Position numbers and translations under genes: made by a program. From the NCBI GenBank assembly GCA_017452945.1, contig JAFTLD010000001.1, positions 1 through 36,679 on the forward strand: 36,679 nucleotides of DNA. Direction: 5' to 3'. Source of the DNA: Clostridia bacterium (GTDB lineage: Bacteria > Bacillota_A > Clostridia > Oscillospirales > CAG-272). The notes beneath the pieces were generated by a model. The model saw nothing but the letters and a program-made list of their open reading frames with translations, did not search any database and was not told the DNA's origin. Positions 7,546 to 15,863 of the stretch are shown here, piece by piece (position 1 is the first letter of the stretch; each line of letters opens with the position of its first letter).

Positions 7546-9270
7546 ATGAAGATCAAAACCTTTTTTTCAATCCTGCTTTGCAGCCTGATGCTGCTTGTTC
7601 CCTTGACCGCTTTTGCCGAAACACCGCCCCCGGAGGGTCAAGGTCTGATCATCACCGAGATCTGCTATAACCCTGCATGGAAAGAGGGGGACGAACAGAT
7701 CGAGGACAACGCTGACGTATTTCCCTACACCGAAATCTACAACTCCACGGACAAGGACATCTCCTTGGCGGACATTTCGCTGACCTATCGCTCCCAAACA
7801 GCCGGTGCGCTTGAATCGGGCAAGCTGATCTGCGCAGGAGATACCCCCGTGCTGGGTGCAGGTGAAATTGCCGTGATCGTACACTACAACAAAAACTGGG
7901 CTACACTCGGTATTGACAACACAGCTGAGGATGCATCGAAAATTTACCAAGCTTTCGTTGACCTGCACGGTATTGCGGATATTCTGGACAAGAACCACTT
8001 TTTCATCACACCGAACAAGGATTTCAAGCTTGACAAGGAATCCGAAAATGCTTCCATGGAGCTGTTCCATAACGGTACGCTTGTGTGGTCGGTGACCTAC
8101 AATTCACTTTATTATAACCGCAACAACAGAGCCGTGGTACTGAGTACCGACGGCAGCTGTATGGGATCCGCCATGCCCAAGCCGGGCGAGATCTACGACA
8201 ACCAGATCCCGAGCAATCCCGCGCTTGTACCCGACACCTTGACCATTCCGATCAAGGCAATCGAATATAACATCTGTGCCTCGGGCATCCCCAACGATTA
8301 TGAGGATATTCCCTTTATTGCAGACCGCTATGACGAAGCCCTTGCGCTGATCAAGGCCGAGGATCCCGATCTGATCATGTTCTGCGAGGTCAACTTTGCA
8401 TGGCAGGAATATCTGCAGGCTTTCTTTGCGGAAAACGGATATACCGCCTACGGTTTTTCCAGCAACGGTAAGGATTTCAACGGTAAGATGAACAAGTCCA
8501 AATGGGATCTGATCTCGCTGATCGTATGGAAGACCGACCGCTTTGAGGTGCTGGATCAGGGTCGCTTCTGGTGCTCCAACAAGCCCGATAAGAAGGGGAC
8601 CTTCAACTGGGATGGTGGAGTGACAGGTGACTTTGCGCGCTGCATCAATCACGCAACGCTCAAGGATAAGGAAAGCGGTGTGGAGTTCTTTTTCCTGGGT
8701 GCGCACATCGATGCCAAGGTAGACGAGGCACGTACGCTTTCCGCACAGCTGATCTATGACAGAGCACACCAGACCGCAGGAGAGCGTCCCATCATCATGT
8801 TAGGCGACTGGAATGCCAACCAAACCCGTGAATCCTACAAAATCCTGACCTCGGGCGACCTGGCAGACGCACGCTTCCGTACCACGCAAACCGATCTGCA
8901 CGGCACGTTCAACAAGTGGGGCGAATACTCTGCGGATATTCAAACCAGACTCCCCATTGACCATTGCTTTATTACCAAGGACAAGATCTGGGTAGACTAC
9001 TACAAGCAGATTTTGGGCGACCCGATCGAAAACGTTCCCGGCCCCTCCGACCATAACATGACCGTATTCTCGCTGCAGATCTCCACAGGAGAACCCATAC
9101 CCGAAACCACCGAGCCCGAGACTACCGAACCCGATACCACCGAGCCCGGGCAGAGCACGCAGGACAATACCGCCCAATCCACAGGATGTAAATCCACCGT
9201 CGGAACGACGGTTGCCCTCGTAACGCTTTGCAGCGCACTCATTGCAGTCAAAAAGAAATCAAGATTTTAA
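7546..9270 (+). CDS. Secreted lamin-tail domain plus endonuclease/exonuclease/phosphatase protein, wall- or membrane-anchored
   Basis: 574 residues. A signal peptide ends at AFA-E (residue 24/25). A lamin-tail domain covers about residues 32-205 (LIITEICYNP opening). An endonuclease/exonuclease/phosphatase domain covers about 235-512 with expected residues in order: Glu281 (FCEVN), His387/Asp389 (GAHIDA), Asp421/Asn423 (GDWNAN), Asp472/His473 and Asp502/His503 (SDHN). Such enzymes cut phosphodiester bonds of nucleic acids, sugar phosphates or lipids using Mg. A repeated E-T-T-E-P linker (519-535) precedes TGCKSTVG, a hydrophobic segment (about 553-568) and a KKKSR tail, a sorting-signal-like end without LPXTG. 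GGAGG overlaps the end of the previous gene, so the pair is an operon. An extracellular DNase that scavenges nucleotides or phosphate is plausible. Confidence 0.85.
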   Translation: MKIKTFFSILLCSLMLLVPLTAFAETPPPEGQGLIITEICYNPAWKEGDEQIEDNADVFPYTEIYNSTDKDISLADISLTYRSQTAGALESGKLICAGDTPVLGAGEIAVIVHYNKNWATLGIDNTAEDASKIYQAFVDLHGIADILDKNHFFITPNKDFKLDKESENASMELFHNGTLVWSVTYNSLYYNRNNRAVVLSTDGSCMGSAMPKPGEIYDNQIPSNPALVPDTLTIPIKAIEYNICASGIPNDYEDIPFIADRYDEALALIKAEDPDLIMFCEVNFAWQEYLQAFFAENGYTAYGFSSNGKDFNGKMNKSKWDLISLIVWKTDRFEVLDQGRFWCSNKPDKKGTFNWDGGVTGDFARCINHATLKDKESGVEFFFLGAHIDAKVDEARTLSAQLIYDRAHQTAGERPIIMLGDWNANQTRESYKILTSGDLADARFRTTQTDLHGTFNKWGEYSADIQTRLPIDHCFITKDKIWVDYYKQILGDPIENVPGPSDHNMTVFSLQISTGEPIPETTEPETTEPDTTEPGQSTQDNTAQSTGCKSTVGTTVALVTLCSALIAVKKKSRF

Positions 9271-9276
9271 TCAAAA

Positions 9277-9308
9277 GGGAGGATCTGAACGGATCCTCCC
9301 TGATTTTT
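9277..9308. terminator. Bidirectional terminator between the nuclease and araC genes
   Basis: GGGAGGATC (9277-9285) pairs with GATCCTCCC (9292-9300). A T-run follows on the plus strand (TGATTTTTTA), and TTTTGATT follows on the minus strand. Confidence 0.85.
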
Positions 9309-10168
9309 TATACCGATGCAAAAGAAGCATTCTTTCGATACTGCAAGGGTGTCGTACCAAATTGCTTTTCAAAATAAGCAATGAACCGACTGCAGCTTGA
9401 AAAGTTATTGAATCGACTGATCTCCTCTACGGAATAATTCGTGGTCATAAGCATCTGCTGCGCACTTCGTAAGCGCAAAGAAAGTATATACTGATAAGGT
9501 GTTTGCCCCGTATATTTCGCAAACAGCTTGGTAAAATGATACACGCTGTAGTTTTCGCGTTCGGCAAGCGCTCCCACAGAAATATTCTCTTGATAATGCT
9601 GCTGCAAATAAGCCACGGTGCGCTCGATCGGCAGCGGCACACGCTGCGCCTCTCCCCACAATGCGTACCCTGCAACCGTGTGCAGAAACGTACCCAAAAG
9701 CGCGGAGGCTCGCAGATCGTCTGCCGTTGTCTGGCTCAGCAGCAAGGGTGCAAGTTGATGATACAAGGTGTATATCGGCTCGGTTTGCTCCAGATGTATA
9801 TAAAAAACACCGTCAGGGCAAAGCTTTCTGAACAGCTCCCTGCATCCGTATCCCTTGAAATGGATCCACAAAAATTGCCATACGGGTGTTTTGGTACAAT
9901 AGTAATGCGCCTCCATGCAATCCAGGATCAACAGATCCTGCGCCCGCAGGGTATGGGAATGTCCGTTACAGCGTACGGATCCTTCTCCAAGCTGCGTCAG
10001 GCAAACAAAAAACGTATCGTAGCCGCATCGCTCGGTAAAAAAACGTTCGCCCTGGGCATTGATTCCCATGGACTCCACGTAATGCGGAAGCCAGCTGTGA
10101 TTGGCATGCCCTACGTAGGAATGGATCCGCTCCGGAATGCCATCCGGCATATGATTTAAATATCGCAT
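9308..10168 (-). CDS. AraC family transcriptional regulator
   Basis: 286 residues. The N-terminal part (about 1-170) is a cupin-like effector domain (GEGSVRCNGHSHTLRAQDLLIL resembles the AraC-binding beta-barrel). The C-terminal 100 residues form two HTH motifs: NISVGALAERENYSVYHFTKLFAKYTGQTPYQY and the second, YSVEEISRFNNFSSCSRFIAYFEKQFGTTPLQYR, ending in the usual TPLQYR signature. Such regulators normally activate sugar-utilisation genes on binding a carbohydrate. GGAGG at 10177-10173 precedes ATG 10168. It is divergent from the GH43 lipoprotein gene, which has a -10 but no recognisable -35, so it is the likely activator of that gene; this is inference from layout. Confidence 0.92.
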   Translation of the reverse strand: MRYLNHMPDGIPERIHSYVGHANHSWLPHYVESMGINAQGERFFTERCGYDTFFVCLTQLGEGSVRCNGHSHTLRAQDLLILDCMEAHYYCTKTPVWQFLWIHFKGYGCRELFRKLCPDGVFYIHLEQTEPIYTLYHQLAPLLLSQTTADDLRASALLGTFLHTVAGYALWGEAQRVPLPIERTVAYLQQHYQENISVGALAERENYSVYHFTKLFAKYTGQTPYQYILSLRLRSAQQMLMTTNYSVEEISRFNNFSSCSRFIAYFEKQFGTTPLQYRKNASFASV

Positions 10169-10216
10169 AGCGCCTCCATCGCAATTTTCGTATATTTTTG
10201 CAGGAATTGCCGCAAG

Positions 10217-10260
10217 ATTATACTATGTTTACAAGCAGTTCCATGGTATAATGATATCAT
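10217..10260. promoter_or_regulatory. Overlapping divergent promoters of araC and the GH43 gene, lacking -35 boxes
   Basis: A minus-strand TATAAT (10222-10217) and a plus-strand TATAAT (10247-10252) lie 24 bases apart, back to back. Neither has a good TTGACA at 16-18 bases, unlike nearly all other promoters in the window. A perfect palindrome ATGATATCAT (10251-10260) overlaps the plus -10, and CCATGG (10241-10246) abuts it. Confidence 0.6.
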
Positions 10261-10330
10261 AATAGACTCATGCAGTCAAGCATTTTCGTCCATATTTAAC
10301 AAGCGAATGCACTCGCAGAAAGGAAAAGCC

Positions 10331-12592
10331 ATGAAACTACACCGATCACGATCCAATCTCCGTTTTCGTTCATTCCTCACAGTTCTGCTCGCCGGCGCAC
10401 TCTCGCTGGTGCTTTTATGCTCCTGCACACCGCAGAGTGATCCCCCTTCCCCAGAAACCCCCACCGAATCCGAGCAAGGAGGTACACAAGACGTGACAGA
10501 GCAAGAAACCACCACACAAGAGGTCACGACCGATGGAATCACGACTGATGAGATCACGACCGAGCCTGATGATCCGGCTCCCACGCTCAGCCGCTTTACC
10601 TGGGCAAATCCGCTGAGCTATCAGACTGACGACGGTGTAGATCACGTTCGTGATCCCTTTATTCTGAAGGTTGACAACATATGGTACATGACGGGTACAC
10701 TTCCTCCCTACGGCATGGAGGAAAACCAGGCTGACCGTACCAAGGGGGTTCCTCTGTACAAATCCGCCGACCTTTTGCATTGGGAATTTATCGATTATAT
10801 CGTCAAAACGCCCGACCAATCCGAAAACAAATGGTACAGCGAGCGCTTTTGGGCGCCCGAGCTGTTTGCACATAACGGGAAATATTACGTCACCGTCAAC
10901 TGCTGTGCTTTGGACGGAAGCAATCACGGCTTTTTGTTTGCCGTGGCAGACAGCATTGAAGGTCCTTATACCATTATGAACCCCTCAGCACCTCTGGCAC
11001 TCGGTAACGATGCCCACCTGTTTGCAGATGACGACGGGCAGATCTATCTGTTTGCCTCGGGCATATGGATGGCAAAATTCGATCTTGAAAATCTGCAATT
11101 CTTGTCCTCGGCAAAACAAATCATCACGCCCATCCCCAATTCGGACGCGTGGAACGCCGAACGTCCAAACGTCGGCTTTGAAGGACCTTACGTGCTCAAG
11201 CACGAGGGACGCTACTACTGCTTCTACTCCACCTGGGCAAGAGGATACGAGATCGGTGTTGCCGTTGCGGACGATATCAACGGTCCTTGGACCATGTACG
11301 AAAATCCTATGTACGGTGCTATGAGCCAAGAACGCTGTGATTATTATGGCGGCAAATATCAAGAAAACTATTACCTACATCAGGATAAATACCGCGAATG
11401 CGGTCACAACTCGATTTTTGAAGGACCCGACGGAGCGCTTTGGATTGCCGCACACGTCACGGGCGGTGGTGTCGTACAGGGCGTACAGATGACCATTGAC
11501 AAAGTGATATTCGATGATACCTACGGTCTGATCGCCATTGATCCCGCAACCAACACGCCCATTCTCGGCCCCACCTACGGAGAGCAAACCGTGGAATTTG
11601 ACGCTGCGGACTCTGCTCCCAAGGCACTCAAGGCGCTTGACGTATGGGGATACACGTCGGTTGGCAAAGCGTACGATCTTCCTTCCTCAGTTGACATTCT
11701 AATGGACAATGGATTCCGCACAAGCGCACAGGTTACGTGGGAAGGCCAAGTTGATACGTCGGTTGCCGACGACGTTGTGATCAACGGCACCGCCACACTC
11801 GGCAACCAAAGCTACTCTGTTCGCGCCTTTATAGCGATCACTCCTTCAGTCTATGCCAACATCTGTGATTTTGAGGATCTGGAAGCAGGCGCGACCGAGC
11901 TGGGCGGCACCTTCGGAGATACTTGGAGCGTACTGTTCTCGCTTTACGCTGAGATCGGTCGCCCCGCAGCAACAGTGACCGAGCAAGACGGCAATCGCTT
12001 TTTGCGCAACACTGCTTATTTTGTAGCCGGACTGAAGGACGGTGCGCTTACCGATGATTATACCCTTTCGCTGGATTGGCGACTGCTGAGCGGTGAAACG
12101 GTGGGCGGCCCCTCGGAGCGCCTTGGCGGTATTGCGGTACGCAGCGCCGATCGCAAGCTTGCGCATCACGACGAGGACGCAAACAGATTGGTTGGCGGCA
12201 GCGGCATTATGCTGTACCCCACCGAAACCGGCCTGCGCGTCGCTATTAAAAAATACCTGCCGGAAGGTGATAGCTACAAGGTCACAAGTGAATCCGTATT
12301 CTTTGATCTGGCAATCGGAAACGATTTCAACAATTACAAGATTGTAGATATCGGCTCAAGAATTGATATTTATGTGAACGGCACGCTGCTTTGTTACCTT
12401 GAGCTTGGCAACGAAGGTACATACGCTGCAAGTAACTATACCTACGCACGCGCAGTCAAGCTGACGGATGCAAGCGGAGCTTTGCTGCTTGACGTAACCG
12501 ACGCGCTGGTAACCGCCGATCGTGAAATTCACCTGATCGCCCGCGGCTGGACCTGCTTTGACGTAGATAACGTTCGTATCACCAAAAATTAA
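10331..12592 (+). CDS. GH43 family glycoside hydrolase, lipoprotein
   Basis: 753 residues. A lipoprotein signal ends LCSC (Cys32) and is followed by a Thr/Glu-rich linker to about residue 82. The five-bladed GH43 propeller spans about 90-415, with Asp108 in VRDPF (general base), Asp227 in NDAHLFADDDG and Glu284 in FEGPYVLKHEGRYY (general acid). An Ig-like domain of the Big_4 type follows (about 425-510, LPSSVDILMDNG... VTWEG... VINGTA), then a LamG/galactose-binding-like C-terminal domain (about 520-750). GH43 enzymes remove arabinose, xylose or galactose from polysaccharide side chains; the subfamily cannot be told here. Start ATG 10331 (AAAGGAAA upstream) is preferred over 10307, which gives an unlikely extension. 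Divergent from an AraC regulator. Confidence 0.92.
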   Translation: MKLHRSRSNLRFRSFLTVLLAGALSLVLLCSCTPQSDPPSPETPTESEQGGTQDVTEQETTTQEVTTDGITTDEITTEPDDPAPTLSRFTWANPLSYQTDDGVDHVRDPFILKVDNIWYMTGTLPPYGMEENQADRTKGVPLYKSADLLHWEFIDYIVKTPDQSENKWYSERFWAPELFAHNGKYYVTVNCCALDGSNHGFLFAVADSIEGPYTIMNPSAPLALGNDAHLFADDDGQIYLFASGIWMAKFDLENLQFLSSAKQIITPIPNSDAWNAERPNVGFEGPYVLKHEGRYYCFYSTWARGYEIGVAVADDINGPWTMYENPMYGAMSQERCDYYGGKYQENYYLHQDKYRECGHNSIFEGPDGALWIAAHVTGGGVVQGVQMTIDKVIFDDTYGLIAIDPATNTPILGPTYGEQTVEFDAADSAPKALKALDVWGYTSVGKAYDLPSSVDILMDNGFRTSAQVTWEGQVDTSVADDVVINGTATLGNQSYSVRAFIAITPSVYANICDFEDLEAGATELGGTFGDTWSVLFSLYAEIGRPAATVTEQDGNRFLRNTAYFVAGLKDGALTDDYTLSLDWRLLSGETVGGPSERLGGIAVRSADRKLAHHDEDANRLVGGSGIMLYPTETGLRVAIKKYLPEGDSYKVTSESVFFDLAIGNDFNNYKIVDIGSRIDIYVNGTLLCYLELGNEGTYAASNYTYARAVKLTDASGALLLDVTDALVTADREIHLIARGWTCFDVDNVRITKN

Positions 12593-12600
12593 AGCTGCAA

Positions 12601-12633
12601 AAAGGGAGAATTTTCGCAAATTCTCCCTTTTCC
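12601..12633. terminator. Bidirectional terminator between the GH43 and flavin reductase genes
   Basis: AAAGGGAGAATTT (12601-12613) pairs with AAATTCTCCCTTT (12618-12630); T-runs on both strands. Confidence 0.85.
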
Positions 12634-13224
12634 TTATGATTTTTTGCCCTTGGGCGGTGTCTTTTTCTTCTTTCTGACCGAGAAGCCGAACTCCCCGATC
12701 TTTTTGCCAAGCGCGAAATATTCACCGTGCGCAAAGGCTGCAAGGTTTGCTTTGTCTAATCTCAGCTTGCCGTTTTGGTCGATCAAGTCCTCCTCCACGT
12801 CCACGGCTACCACGTCCGCCAAAAACATGTGGTGTGAGCCAAGCTCTATGATATCGGTCACACGACACTCCAAAGCAAGCGGACTCTGCCCTACCAAAGG
12901 ACATCCCACCTCGCTCGCTGCTTGCTTTTCCAAGCCGAATTTCTTGAATTTATCTATCTTGGCACCCGTCAGCATACCGCAACCGTCAAGTGCTTTGATC
13001 ATATCGGCACTCGTCAGGTTGATGACAAACTCCCCACGCTCCTTGATCAGCGCATATGAATACCGCCCCGGGCGCACCGAGATATAAGTTTTTGGCGGCA
13101 CCGTATTGATGATACCCGTCCATGCAACCGCCAATGCGTTCGAATGCTCCATATCGCCGCACGTGACAAGTGCGGGAGGGGCGGGAGCCAGCAGCGCACC
13201 GCCGCGCCATTTGATCTTTGCCAT
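12634..13224 (-). CDS. Flavin reductase (FMN-binding split barrel) family protein
   Basis: 196 residues, matching the flavin_reductase-like split-barrel family by the opening GGALLAPAPPALVTCGD, the SNALAVAWTGIINTVPPKTYISVRP core (FMN contact region), FVINLTSADM and the HHMFLADVVAV strand. Such proteins bind FMN and reduce free flavin or act as flavoredoxin-like electron carriers in anaerobes. The basic tail RKKKKTPPKGKKS is an extension after the domain. GAGG lies 7 bases before ATG 13224. The gene has a consensus promoter that shares a palindrome with the divergent acyl-CoA synthetase gene, so the two are probably controlled together. Confidence 0.9.
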   Translation of the reverse strand: MAKIKWRGGALLAPAPPALVTCGDMEHSNALAVAWTGIINTVPPKTYISVRPGRYSYALIKERGEFVINLTSADMIKALDGCGMLTGAKIDKFKKFGLEKQAASEVGCPLVGQSPLALECRVTDIIELGSHHMFLADVVAVDVEEDLIDQNGKLRLDKANLAAFAHGEYFALGKKIGEFGFSVRKKKKTPPKGKKS

Positions 13225-13255
13225 AAATTTTCCTCATTTTCCATGTTTTTTCTTG

Positions 13256-13284
13256 ATTATATCACGCGATTGTCACGCTGTCAA
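13256..13284 (-). promoter_or_regulatory. Consensus promoter of the flavin reductase gene
   Basis: Minus-strand TTGACA (13284-13279), 17-base spacer, TATAAT (13261-13256). Confidence 0.85.
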
Positions 13285-13303
13285 GATAAAATATATCTTG
13301 ACA
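13279..13303. promoter_or_regulatory. Palindromic operator candidate bridging two divergent -35 boxes
   Basis: TGTCAAGATA (13279-13288) and TATCTTGACA (13294-13303) are perfect 10-bp inverted repeats with AAATA between them. The outer six bases are the -35 boxes of the two divergent promoters, and the GATA/TATC extension is not needed for polymerase. Confidence 0.6.
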
Positions 13304-13326
13304 AACATGCCAAGATTGTGTATAAT
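13298..13326 (+). promoter_or_regulatory. Consensus promoter of the acyl-CoA synthetase gene
   Basis: TTGACA 13298-13303, 17-base spacer, TATAAT 13321-13326. The leader to ATG 13406 holds a perfect 16-base palindrome (GACGGATC/GATCCGTC, 13371-13386). Confidence 0.87.
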
Positions 13327-13405
13327 TGATTATGTATGGAAATGTTTCAAGTGTAACGCGAATATAGAAGGACGGATCGATCCGTCAAAGAAAGGATGTA
13401 ACATT

Positions 13406-15112
13406 ATGATCGTACGCAAAAAAACACCCCGTATCTACACCCCGGCCAAGGACGTTCGTGACCTGACGCACATTTTCAAATCCCACGGTGCAAAAATCGC
13501 ATTCCGCTACTTCAGAGGCAAGCAGCTGCTTTCCATGTCCTACAGCGAGTTTGCCGACCTGATCACCTCCATTGCAGCAGGCTTTGACGCTATGGATCTT
13601 GCCGGCAAGCGTGTTGCCATCATCGGTGAGGCTTCCCCCCAGTGGGTTGCTACATACCTTGGTACCATTGCCGCAGGCGGTGTTGCCATCCCTATGGACA
13701 AAGAGGTTGCCATTGAGGAGCTTGAGGGCTTTATGACCTTTGCGGAAGCCGATGCTGTCGTGTACTCCTCGGTCATGAACGAAAAGCTTGCTAACGCTGT
13801 TGCAAACCACCCCACCGTGACCAATTTCTTCCCCATCAGCACCGACAAGTGCTCCTATCTGGATAACCCCAAGGTCAAGGAATTCGACGATCTGGTCGCC
13901 CTTGGTCAAAAGCACATTCACGATGACCATTACGCACTCAAGACCCCCAAGGATCTGCACCGTATGGCAGTTATGCTGTTCACCTCGGGCACAACCGGCT
14001 CCTCCAAGTGCGTTATGCTTTGCGAGAACAACGTGATTGCCGCTGCAAACGCAGCTTGCTCTGCAGTTGACTTCAGCAAGGAGGATACCATCGTTTCGGT
14101 GCTCCCCATCCACCACACCTACGAGCTTTGCATTGAGATCGCTGCACTGATCTACGGTATGGAGATCTGCGTGAACGACTCACTCAAGCACGTTATGCGC
14201 AACTTCGAGCAGTTCAAGCCCACAGGCCTGCCGCTGGTTCCCCTGTTTGTCAACACCATGGATAAGAGAATTTGGGAGACCGCTCGCAAGAAGGGCAAGG
14301 ACAAGGTGCTCAAGGGCGCGATCAAGCTCTCCGGTACTGCAAGAAAAATGGGTATCGACATCGGCAACGGTCTGTTCAAGGACGTTACGAGTGCCTTTGG
14401 CGGCAGACTCAACAAGATCATCTCGGGCGGTGCTCCGCTCAATACCTCTGTCGTTGCAGACTTTGATGCATTCGGCATTCAGATCTGCGAAGGCTACGGC
14501 ATTACCGAGTGCTCTCCTTTGGTTGCCGTTAACCCCTACTTTGCACCCAAGCTCGGCTCTGTAGGCCCTGCTGTAGAGTGCTGCCGCGTTCGTATTGAGC
14601 CCGACCACATCGACGACCAGGGCCGCACCATCGGTGAGATCCAGGTCAAGGGCGACAACGTCATGCTGGGCTATTACAAGAACGAAGAAGAAACCGCCAA
14701 GGTATTTACCAGAGACGGCTGGTTCCGCACCGGTGACTTGGGCTACATGGACGAGGATAAGTACATCTTCATCACGGGCAGAAAGAAATCCGTAATCGTG
14801 CTTGAAAACGGTAAGAACGTATTCCCCGAGGAGATCGAGGAATATCTGGAGAATATCGACACCATCGCCGAGTGCGTGGTACTTGGCAGACAAAGTGATG
14901 ACGGCATCAAGCTGACCGCTGTGATCTACCCCAACTACGACAAGTTCGACAAGGACACCGCTCCCGAGCAGATCAAGGAAACCATTTCCAAGCAGATCAA
15001 GGAGCTTAACAAGTCGCTGGTTGCTTATAAGCAGATCCGCATTATCGAATTCCGTTCCACCGAATTTGAAAAGACTACCTCCAGAAAGATCAAGAGACAC
15101 CTGATCAAGTAA
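13406..15112 (+). CDS. Long-chain fatty acyl-CoA synthetase-like AMP-binding enzyme
   Basis: 568 residues with ANL superfamily motifs in order: P-loop LFTSGTTGSSK (191-201), EGYGITECSP (A5), GWFRTGDLGYMDEDKYIFITGRKKS (A7-A8) and the C-terminal TSRKIKRH lysine (A10). Such enzymes form acyl-AMP then acyl-CoA or a related acyl acceptor product. The VVLENGKNVFPEEIEE hinge and total length fit the long-chain FadD/AMP-ligase group found in Clostridia, used for exogenous fatty acid activation. The frame is open upstream to 13106, but the promoter at 13298-13326 and AAAGGA at 13391-13396 fix ATG 13406. It is a single-gene unit ended by a strong terminator, divergent from flavin reductase. The chain-length preference is not visible. 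Confidence 0.93.
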   Translation: MIVRKKTPRIYTPAKDVRDLTHIFKSHGAKIAFRYFRGKQLLSMSYSEFADLITSIAAGFDAMDLAGKRVAIIGEASPQWVATYLGTIAAGGVAIPMDKEVAIEELEGFMTFAEADAVVYSSVMNEKLANAVANHPTVTNFFPISTDKCSYLDNPKVKEFDDLVALGQKHIHDDHYALKTPKDLHRMAVMLFTSGTTGSSKCVMLCENNVIAAANAACSAVDFSKEDTIVSVLPIHHTYELCIEIAALIYGMEICVNDSLKHVMRNFEQFKPTGLPLVPLFVNTMDKRIWETARKKGKDKVLKGAIKLSGTARKMGIDIGNGLFKDVTSAFGGRLNKIISGGAPLNTSVVADFDAFGIQICEGYGITECSPLVAVNPYFAPKLGSVGPAVECCRVRIEPDHIDDQGRTIGEIQVKGDNVMLGYYKNEEETAKVFTRDGWFRTGDLGYMDEDKYIFITGRKKSVIVLENGKNVFPEEIEEYLENIDTIAECVVLGRQSDDGIKLTAVIYPNYDKFDKDTAPEQIKETISKQIKELNKSLVAYKQIRIIEFRSTEFEKTTSRKIKRHLIK

Positions 15113-15121
15113 AAAAAACAT

Positions 15122-15165
15122 ATCGTGGCTGCCCGCACGGGCAGCCACGATTCTTATTCCTTAAT
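15122..15165. terminator. Terminator between the acyl-CoA synthetase and DUF1275 genes
   Basis: Perfect 13-bp stem 15122-15134 / 15139-15151. The minus strand continues into an eight-T run, so it best serves the 18001-15178 operon; the plus strand has a weaker TTCTTATTCCTT tail. Confidence 0.82.
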
Positions 15166-15177
15166 CTATTCTTTGTT

Positions 15178-15849
15178 TTATTCTTTATCGTATACCAAAA
15201 ATGCAAATACAATGCTCACGCCCAGCAAAACACAGCTTGCTATCACCGCATATGTGCCGAGCAGAGAAACAAGAAAATTCCCCATGCCGGCACCTAAGGC
15301 AAACGCCAGCAATGCAATTGCAAACAGAATTGCCTGCCGATGGTTGCCGCGTGCATTGCCTACCGCACACTCCATACCGTGATGTACCGCGCTGCGCAAA
15401 TTACCGATGCACATAGTGGTTGCCACACGCACGCCCATAAACGAGGAAAAGCTTTCCAGCTGCATACCGCACACAAACGAGATCATGGCAGTTGCAATCA
15501 GGTGATTATAGTCTGCCACAAACGCCACGGCAACAAGCAACGCGATCTCCAGCATCAGTGTACGCCATTTATGCAAAAACGGAGTCCAACCCTTGTGCAG
15601 ACGTTCCAGCAGAAAAGCTGCCGCCGTGCCGCCTATAAATGCTAAGATCGGCCAAAGATACGAAAGAGATTGCAAGAACTCTCCCCTGACCATATTGATA
15701 CAAAACAGCAGAATATTCCCCGTTTGCGCATAAGCGAAGACGCCCTCGCAATACAAATAGGAATATGCATCCATGCATCCTCCCGAAGCTGCAAGCAACG
15801 CAAGCAGTATAACGGGAGCTATTTTTTGTCTGAAATTTATTTTATTCAT
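15178..15849 (-). CDS. YoaK/DUF1275 family membrane protein
   Basis: 223 residues with six predicted membrane helices. DUF1275 signatures are present: SGGCMDAYSYLYCEGVFAYAQTGNILLF near the N-terminus (the D-x-x-x-Y... F-x-x-x-x-TGN pattern) and MGVRVATTMCIGNLRS around residue 145. The family is widespread in Firmicutes and has been proposed to be a small-molecule transporter or permease-like protein, but no function is established. GGAGAGG lies 4 bases before ATG 15849. It is the last gene of a minus-strand operon, 14 bases after the glycerol-1-phosphate dehydrogenase homologue. Confidence 0.88.
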   Translation of the reverse strand: MNKINFRQKIAPVILLALLAASGGCMDAYSYLYCEGVFAYAQTGNILLFCINMVRGEFLQSLSYLWPILAFIGGTAAAFLLERLHKGWTPFLHKWRTLMLEIALLVAVAFVADYNHLIATAMISFVCGMQLESFSSFMGVRVATTMCIGNLRSAVHHGMECAVGNARGNHRQAILFAIALLAFALGAGMGNFLVSLLGTYAVIASCVLLGVSIVFAFLVYDKE

Positions 15850-15863
15850 AATGCCTCTCCGTA

